Part shown: positions 35,625 through 40,235 of the stretch, in pieces | Numbering within the stretch: the first letter of the stretch is position 1 | Layout: each line of letters starts with the position of its first letter | From: Rhizorhapis sp. SPR117 | Lineage (GTDB): Bacteria; Pseudomonadota; Alphaproteobacteria; Sphingomonadales; Sphingomonadaceae | NCBI RefSeq assembly: GCF_021742065.1 | Contig: NZ_JAKKIE010000036.1 | Coordinates: 1 to 40,235, forward strand | Direction of reading: 5' to 3' | Length of the DNA: 40,235 bases | The notes under the pieces: model-generated | The model's input: only the letters and a program-made list of their open reading frames with translations | Database searches by the model: none | Told to the model about the DNA's origin: nothing | Position numbers and translations under genes: made by a program

Positions 35625-36653
35625 TTATTTCACCGATATGAAGCTTGGCTTCGACAGATAATCCAGCAGCGGCATATCAACGAATGTAGCGAGCAGGAGC
35701 ATCAGGATGACCGCGCCCAGCGCGATCGAAAGGCGACGCGAGCGAAACAGCCTTTCGGGTCTCTGCGCGATGGAGTTTTTCAACAACGACAACCACAAGT
35801 ATAGCGCAAAGAGAATCGCAATGCTGGGCAAGGCGACGATATATTCCAGCCGGTATTTGATCAGGAATATCGCAATGAAGAAAGCCGACAAGATCGCGTA
35901 GAGAAAACAGGAAACGGTCAGGTTTTCCGCCGTATAGAATTTGAATGAACGCCGGTAGCGCTGTAGCAGCCCAACGCCTGCATCCGTTGAAATATCCCGA
36001 TATTCCGAAAGACGCTTTGCCCCCATCAAAAAGGCGCCCCCCATCCAGTAGGCCAGCAGCAGACTGCTTGGCGGCAGGGTGGTCGGGTCGATCATGGTCC
36101 ATCCCAGCATCAACCGGATAGGGTTATTGACGGACTCGCTGATGACGTCGAGATAGACCCTGTCCTTGGTCCTTACCGGATTGACGTTATAGATCAGGCC
36201 GGAAAACAGGAACAGAACCGACGTATAGAAGAATGGCGCCGACAGCTGAAACGCCAACAGAAGGCCGACAGCGGCCAACAGAACATATTCGATATAGACA
36301 AACGATGGATAAAGCTCGGCATTGACGGCCGTGCGGCCCGATTTTACCGGGTGGAAGGCATCGAAATGACGGTCCAGCCATTCATTGATTACATAGTTCG
36401 CAGAAGCAATCGCAATTGCGCTGCCAAATCCGATAACCAGCGCCATAATGCTGTGGTTCAACGATGGATCTCGCAACGCATAGGCCAGAATCATGCCCGG
36501 AATGATGAAGACATGCTTTGTCACATGATCGAATCGGGCCATAGCCAGATAGTCTCGAAGCGCTCCTTTCCGCCGGACCGCGACACCGCTTGCCGCCAGT
36601 CCCGCTTGGCTGCCCATGACACCAACTTCCCCAGCTTTCATGATCTGGTCCAT
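35625..36653 (-). CDS. UbiA-family prenyltransferase, decaprenyl-phosphate phosphoribosyltransferase-like
   Basis: A 342-residue integral membrane protein with about eight or nine helices. The first motif is N90-E-W-L-D94-R-H-F-D98-x-x-H101-P-x-K104-x-x-R107. This is closer to the N-D-x-x-D-x-x-x-D-x-x-HPxK form of the mycobacterial DPPR synthase (Rv3806c) than to quinone UbiA. The second region, VRTKDRVYLDVISESVNNPIRL, and GAKRLSEYRD also match that subgroup. DPPR synthases move 5-phosphoribose from PRPP to a polyprenyl phosphate. The start shares one base with the glycosyltransferase stop (TGATG). The family call is firm, the phosphoribosyl activity probable but unproven. Confidence 0.85.
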   Translation of the reverse strand: MDQIMKAGEVGVMGSQAGLAASGVAVRRKGALRDYLAMARFDHVTKHVFIIPGMILAYALRDPSLNHSIMALVIGFGSAIAIASANYVINEWLDRHFDAFHPVKSGRTAVNAELYPSFVYIEYVLLAAVGLLLAFQLSAPFFYTSVLFLFSGLIYNVNPVRTKDRVYLDVISESVNNPIRLMLGWTMIDPTTLPPSSLLLAYWMGGAFLMGAKRLSEYRDISTDAGVGLLQRYRRSFKFYTAENLTVSCFLYAILSAFFIAIFLIKYRLEYIVALPSIAILFALYLWLSLLKNSIAQRPERLFRSRRLSIALGAVILMLLLATFVDMPLLDYLSKPSFISVK

Positions 36654-38224
36654 CAGTCCGTTCCCTCTGCGACAGTGGGCGATGCCGCATAGATGCGACC
36701 GTCGCGCTCGCTATTGATGAGTTTCAGATTGAGCAGACGTTTCAGTTCCGCCTCTGAAGCCAGATAGAAGCGCCAGTCGACATCATCGAAAAAGACGACA
36801 AACGCATTCTCTTGGGCAAGCTTGAGACGCAGGCTTTCAACCTGTTTTAGATAAGGATTGCGCGGATCATCGAGGCCGGTCCGCCACTGTATACGATAGG
36901 GGATATAATGGGCGCTGCGCTTTGTCAGATAGCCCATGACATCTACGCCATTACTATAGATCAAGGCGTCCGCGGGCAGCCTATCAACGGCTTGCATGGT
37001 CGGCGAAGATGCCCATGTGCGACTGACGAAACCAATACCTTCACGATAATCGTCGTGCGTCCTGTCCACGGTGCGGACCATGTGGCTTGCCAGGATGAGG
37101 GCCGCAAGGCCAACCAGCATCCAGTGAAGGCCGCGGACAGGCCCCCTTGCTGCAGAGGCATGCGCAAGCAGAATCGTCATCATGATTACGCTCGTCACAT
37201 ACACCGGGAAAGTATAACGACCGTTCAGCAGCAGGTTCGCCTCGATGGCGGTCGAAAGCAGGAGAAAACCTGTATAGGACAGAAAGAAGAGGCCAAGCGC
37301 CACCGGGAGCATGGCCTCGACCACTCTGGTCTCACGCGCCAGCGCAAACACGCGTCGCCCATGCCAGACAGACAGCCAGGCACCGCCCAGCAATACCAGA
37401 CAAAGAACCCCGACAGTTACCGCCAACGGCAATTGGCTCGGCAATAGCAGCGTCGTATAAGCTTTAAGGCTTGCCATCCAGGTGGTGGCGTCCATCGTGC
37501 CGTAGAATTTAAGCTCCCGTCCAATAGAACGGCCCGCGACAGCTTCGCTAATGAACGCCCAGAGTATGAACACAGCCCCGCTTACGACTGCCAGCCTGAT
37601 CGCGTCCATGAATCGCTCTACGAAACGATGACGCGGGTTGAGAATGATGCACAGCGCGATGGCAGCGCCCAAAGGCGGCGCGGTAAAGCGCACGAGAGTT
37701 GCAAGGCCAACGGCAATACCGCATGCAAACAGCCAGGTCTGGCTTTCAGTCTCCCAAAAGCGCATCATAACGAGCACCGTCACCAGAATGGCGAATATAA
37801 ACAGCGGCTCCGACATGGCCATCGCATGCAGCGAAACAAATGGCGGTGCGAAAATAATGAGCGCTGTGCCAACGGCGGCGTAGGCGTATTTTCCGGTGGT
37901 CCGCACCAGAATGTGCCAGATCAGGACGGTGTTGGCGCAAAGGATTACGAACCCAATCAGTTTTGCAGCATATGCGACACTGAGGCCCGTTGCCGTTGTT
38001 GCCATCAATAACCAGGGATAGAGCGGCGCATCGAAGGGCCGATCGTCGATGTTCATGTAACGTGTGCTATCCGGCAGTATCCCGATACCGTATCTGGTGC
38101 ACAACAGGAACAATATGGCGGACGCCAGGACAAAGGCCATTCCGCCGACCCAGAAGAGCAGGTTGGTATTATCCCCGAACGCAATATCGCGGCGGCTCAT
38201 GACCGCACTGGAGTCATAGAACAT
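36653..38224 (-). CDS. GT-C membrane glycosyltransferase (PMT/GT39-like)
   Basis: A 523-residue protein with about ten to eleven helices. The first outward loop holds PDSTRYMNIDDRPFDAPLYPW, where acidic residues (D52, D60, D61) sit where GT-C enzymes bind the phosphate-linked donor. LHAMAMSEPLFIF and VGLATLVRFTAPP are typical PMT-family blocks. A soluble C-terminal part of about 130 residues follows. Such enzymes use a polyprenyl-phosphate sugar and act on the periplasmic face. GGAAGGTGAA precedes the ATG. It is the second gene of the operon and is coupled to UbiA, which could make its donor. Confidence 0.85.
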   Translation of the reverse strand: MFYDSSAVMSRRDIAFGDNTNLLFWVGGMAFVLASAILFLLCTRYGIGILPDSTRYMNIDDRPFDAPLYPWLLMATTATGLSVAYAAKLIGFVILCANTVLIWHILVRTTGKYAYAAVGTALIIFAPPFVSLHAMAMSEPLFIFAILVTVLVMMRFWETESQTWLFACGIAVGLATLVRFTAPPLGAAIALCIILNPRHRFVERFMDAIRLAVVSGAVFILWAFISEAVAGRSIGRELKFYGTMDATTWMASLKAYTTLLLPSQLPLAVTVGVLCLVLLGGAWLSVWHGRRVFALARETRVVEAMLPVALGLFFLSYTGFLLLSTAIEANLLLNGRYTFPVYVTSVIMMTILLAHASAARGPVRGLHWMLVGLAALILASHMVRTVDRTHDDYREGIGFVSRTWASSPTMQAVDRLPADALIYSNGVDVMGYLTKRSAHYIPYRIQWRTGLDDPRNPYLKQVESLRLKLAQENAFVVFFDDVDWRFYLASEAELKRLLNLKLINSERDGRIYAASPTVAEGTD

Positions 38225-38276
38225 TGCTTCACCTTCCCTTTCTTCTGGTGACGACCATGAATGTGTCGTCCTGGGT

Positions 38277-39755
38277 TCAGGAAAAAACGCGCTTCAGGTT
38301 CTTGGCAACGAAGCGAACGACTGCGTCGGTTATGCCTTTGGCGAAAATATCATCCAGAGCCGCGATGAGCATATCGATCTGCTCTTCCCGAACGATGAGC
38401 GGCGGCATGAAGTGCAGCATGTCACGGGCGCCGGGCTGAAAATGCACCAGGAGATTATGGCGCTCGTAAAGTTCGCGAGCGAGGCTGGCGATCAGGACCG
38501 TTTGATATGTCAGAAATAGCGGATTTCTGGAGATATCCACCAGTTTTGACGCCATGTCCTGCTGGAAATTGAGGCGAATGGCCTGGAACAACCCCTTGCC
38601 CCGTACCTCCAGGACGGTGCCCGGATATTTCTGCTTCAACCCATGGAGGCCCTTGGCCAGATAGTCGCCCATGACCGCGGCGTTATCTATAAGATGGTCG
38701 CGCTGAAGCACATTCAACGTTTCAATCGCCACTGCGCAGCTTTCACCAAGGCCGCTGAAACTGGAACTGTGCAGGTTGCAATCCTGCTTGTTGCCATAGG
38801 CGCGGTCGAACAGTGTCTGCGACGTCACCATCGCCCCCATCGCACGCTTGCCCCCGCCCAGCGTTTTGGCCAAGGTCACGATGTCCGGAACGACATCTTC
38901 ATATTGAAAGGCACAGAACCTGCCGGTTCTGCCGGTCCCCACCTTCACCTCATCGAAGATCGAGAGGATATCATGCTTCCGGCAGACCTGCGCCAGTTCG
39001 GTAAGGAACCCTTTTGGCGCTACCTCGCATGCCGTGCCCCGGATCGGCTCGACAATGGCCGCAATGATGCGGTTGCCGCCATGCCCAATCGTTTCCGCCT
39101 CGATTGCTCCCCTGACTGCGCTGATGTCGCCATAAGGTACGCAGACTATATTTTCCTTGGGGATTCCCATTAAAAACCCGCGCTGAAAATCGGCAGCCGT
39201 GGTCAGCGACAGCGCCCCATGAGTTTTGCCGTGGAAAGCGCCCTGCATGCAGAGAAATTTTGTTTTGCCCTTGGGCGTCTGGATACGCTCACACAGCTTC
39301 ATCGCCGCTTCATTCGCCTCTGACCCGGAAACAGCGAAGAAGGACACCTTCAAGGGATCAGGCAGATATTGCGCCAGATTGTATGCAAGCGCACCTTGCA
39401 GCTTGTGAGGGGCGAGCTTTATGCAGTCGATGACATTCCTGTCATGGCACTTGTTTTCCGCCGCTACAATTTGCGGATGGTTGTGCCCCAGCGCGGCGAC
39501 GCCCAGTCCAGCCGAAAAGTCCAGCAGCGTCCGGCCATCGGCAAGCCAGATTTCCATGCCCCGCGCGCCTTGAATATCCATGTCTTTCAGGCCAAGCACG
39601 TCAAAGACCTGCAACATGTATTTGTTCAAGTGATCTGCATAAAGTTTATTTGCAGCGTCAATATCCAGATCAAGACTTTGATCGAGCGTCAGCAGCCGCA
39701 AATCGTCATGTTCATGATCGGCTATTTCTTCTTCAACGGACAGGGCAGTCAACAT
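38277..39755 (-). CDS. Class III aminotransferase (PLP-dependent)
   Basis: A 492-residue enzyme. FSAGLGVAALGHNHP, SGSEANEAAMKL and the HGKTHGALSLT segment are class III blocks. The PLP aspartate lies in IFDEVKVGTGRTG, where the usual Gln after DEV is Lys. The PLP lysine is in TLAKTLGGG. An N-terminal extension of about 45 residues is acidic. Relatives use ornithine, putrescine, N-acetylornithine or lipid aldehydes; the hopanoid aminotransferase HpnO belongs to the same broad class. It is the first gene of the seven-gene operon, 52 bases before the glycosyltransferase. Its substrate cannot be read from the sequence. Confidence 0.87.
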   Translation of the reverse strand: MLTALSVEEEIADHEHDDLRLLTLDQSLDLDIDAANKLYADHLNKYMLQVFDVLGLKDMDIQGARGMEIWLADGRTLLDFSAGLGVAALGHNHPQIVAAENKCHDRNVIDCIKLAPHKLQGALAYNLAQYLPDPLKVSFFAVSGSEANEAAMKLCERIQTPKGKTKFLCMQGAFHGKTHGALSLTTAADFQRGFLMGIPKENIVCVPYGDISAVRGAIEAETIGHGGNRIIAAIVEPIRGTACEVAPKGFLTELAQVCRKHDILSIFDEVKVGTGRTGRFCAFQYEDVVPDIVTLAKTLGGGKRAMGAMVTSQTLFDRAYGNKQDCNLHSSSFSGLGESCAVAIETLNVLQRDHLIDNAAVMGDYLAKGLHGLKQKYPGTVLEVRGKGLFQAIRLNFQQDMASKLVDISRNPLFLTYQTVLIASLARELYERHNLLVHFQPGARDMLHFMPPLIVREEQIDMLIAALDDIFAKGITDAVVRFVAKNLKRVFS

Positions 39756-39840
39756 GGGCTTCTCCCCCCAAATGGCGTTCTATCTCCTGCATAAGCGGAA
39801 CCGCATCCTTACGGAATTTAGCAAGCGTCATACTCCCCAT
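39733..39840 (-). CDS. Small ORF or gene remnant upstream of the aminotransferase
   Basis: From ATG 39840 the minus strand encodes 35 residues beginning MGSMTLAKFRKDAVPLMQEI. The frame continues upstream without an initiator for another 29 codons to an in-frame TGA at 39930-39928, and those codons (including HDLFQKVDRSVVHFATHKG) also look coding in character. It ends 23 bases inside the aminotransferase gene. It may be the tail of a decayed gene or a small coupled leader ORF. I do not recognise it. Confidence 0.3.
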   Translation of the reverse strand: MGSMTLAKFRKDAVPLMQEIERHLGGEAHVDCPVR

Positions 39841-39925
39841 GCCATGGCCCACTAATCCCTTGTGGGTAGCGAAATGGACCACGCTTCTGTCTACTTTCTG
39901 GAACAGGTCGTGCGCGGATGAGACG

Positions 39926-39954
39926 GGTCAGATGACCAGTAAGATTATCTGACC
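39926..39954. repeat. 8-bp inverted repeat upstream of the aminotransferase operon
   Basis: GGTCAGAT (39926-39933) and ATCTGACC (39947-39954) are perfect inverted copies 13 bases apart. The left arm also overlaps a smaller palindrome, GGTCA-ga-TGACC (39926-39937). It lies about 170-200 bases before the aminotransferase start, so it could be an operator. No T-run follows, so a terminator is unlikely. Confidence 0.5.
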
Positions 39955-40140
39955 GGACTTGAATTCGATGTCCGCATTTTCTGCGGTATATTGCAGGACC
40001 AGCTATCTTCGCTGCGCTTTTCATTGCCGGCGCATTCCTGTTGCCTGCCCGCGCAAGGACCACCGCCGATGTACACTATCCGCTTTCAATGAACGGACCG
40101 GCTGCCCTGTATTGGAAGACCAGGACCCCCGGATAGCGCC

Positions 40141-40185
40141 GGATTACAAAGACCAGTTCGACCTAGTCACCCGGAACTGTAATCC
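40141..40185 (+). repeat. Bulged inverted repeat (possible leader hairpin)
   Basis: The right arm GAACTGTAATCC (40174-40185) is complementary to GGATTACA (40141-40148) plus GTTC (40156-40159). The 7-base bulge AAGACCA lies between these two left-arm parts. The 14-base loop closes a stem of 12 pairs. It lies 36 bases before the possible start codon at 40222. Confidence 0.45.
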
Positions 40186-40221
40186 ACCTCATTGATTCAC
40201 GCCTCTTTGAGGAGATGAACA

Positions 40222-40235
40222 ATGCTAGGTCGGCA
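40222..40235 (+). CDS. Possible start of a gene running off the window
   Basis: ATG 40222 follows GAGGAG (40209-40214) at seven bases, a good ribosome binding site. Only four codons (MLGR) are visible, so nothing can be said about the product. Confidence 0.35.

Larger units (their letters stand above)
39756..40235. other. Right-hand intergenic region
   Basis: Apart from the possible remnant on the minus strand and the possible gene start at 40222, no gene is supported. The region contains an 8-bp inverted repeat (39926-39954) and a larger bulged inverted repeat (40141-40185). A short plus-strand frame near 39990-40133 encodes a hydrophobic stretch (IFAALFIAGAFLLPARA) resembling a signal peptide, but it has no usable start and ends quickly, so it is at best a remnant. 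Confidence 0.45.

Noticed and set aside
39818..40195. 81-residue minus frame and 78-residue plus frame at the right end
   Set aside because: They have no ribosome binding sites or recognisable pattern and overlap each other; the other minus-strand frame here looks more coding-like.

Overview
The window looks like a chromosomal segment of an alphaproteobacterium, most likely of the order Sphingomonadales. The basis is gene content and protein flavour: a short bacterial proline-tRNA ligase with the VRGCMVIRPWGYGIWE signature, an HWE-type histidine kinase, PhaR, a CtaG-type oxidase assembly protein, a lepB-rnc-era cluster and a methylmalonyl-CoA operon carrying bioB. No tRNA, rRNA, insertion sequence, CRISPR array or phage gene was seen. 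This is ordinary chromosome plus one unusual biosynthetic operon.

Left part (1-10.2 kb). A regulator made of two TetR domains in tandem lies just upstream of a thiolase. A 15-bp sequence occurs once in front of each gene, which points to a shared operator. Then come proS, phaR, a short PhaC-like polyester-synthase/hydrolase, an acetyl-CoA acetyltransferase (phaA-type), a PAS-HWE kinase-receiver protein and alanine racemase. The phaR/PhaC-like/thiolase group suggests control of polyhydroxyalkanoate carbon storage.

Central part (10.2-21.2 kb, minus strand). The order of transcription is pccB, ketothiolase, methylmalonyl-CoA epimerase, a crotonase, methylmalonyl-CoA mutase, bioB, pccA and then an MHS-type transporter. 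Most joints overlap by 1-7 bases. Together these convert propionyl-CoA to succinyl-CoA, and biotin synthase is built into the operon that makes the biotin-dependent carboxylase. Upstream of pccB there are three TTTGCAAA-like sites placed where an activator of the ScfR/PccR type would bind.

Housekeeping part (21.3-28.4 kb): CtaG-like oxidase assembly protein, glutathione reductase, glucose-6-phosphate isomerase, lepB-rnc-era, and a small PilZ-domain protein.

Right part (28.5-40.2 kb). A membrane histidine kinase, a NarL-type response regulator and an AglD/LPG-synthase-type membrane protein form one plus-strand unit. It converges on a seven-gene minus-strand operon: class III aminotransferase, GT-C membrane glycosyltransferase, UbiA prenyltransferase, HAD phosphatase, small partner protein, GMC oxidoreductase and NAD-dependent epimerase. 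The UbiA protein resembles decaprenyl-phosphate phosphoribosyltransferase. The set can therefore be read as a polyprenyl-phosphate-pentose pathway: attach phosphoribose to a lipid carrier, dephosphorylate, oxidise and re-reduce the sugar, flip it, transfer it. That reading is an inference and is the most interesting candidate system here. The last 480 bases hold a possible gene remnant, two inverted-repeat structures and the possible start of a further gene.
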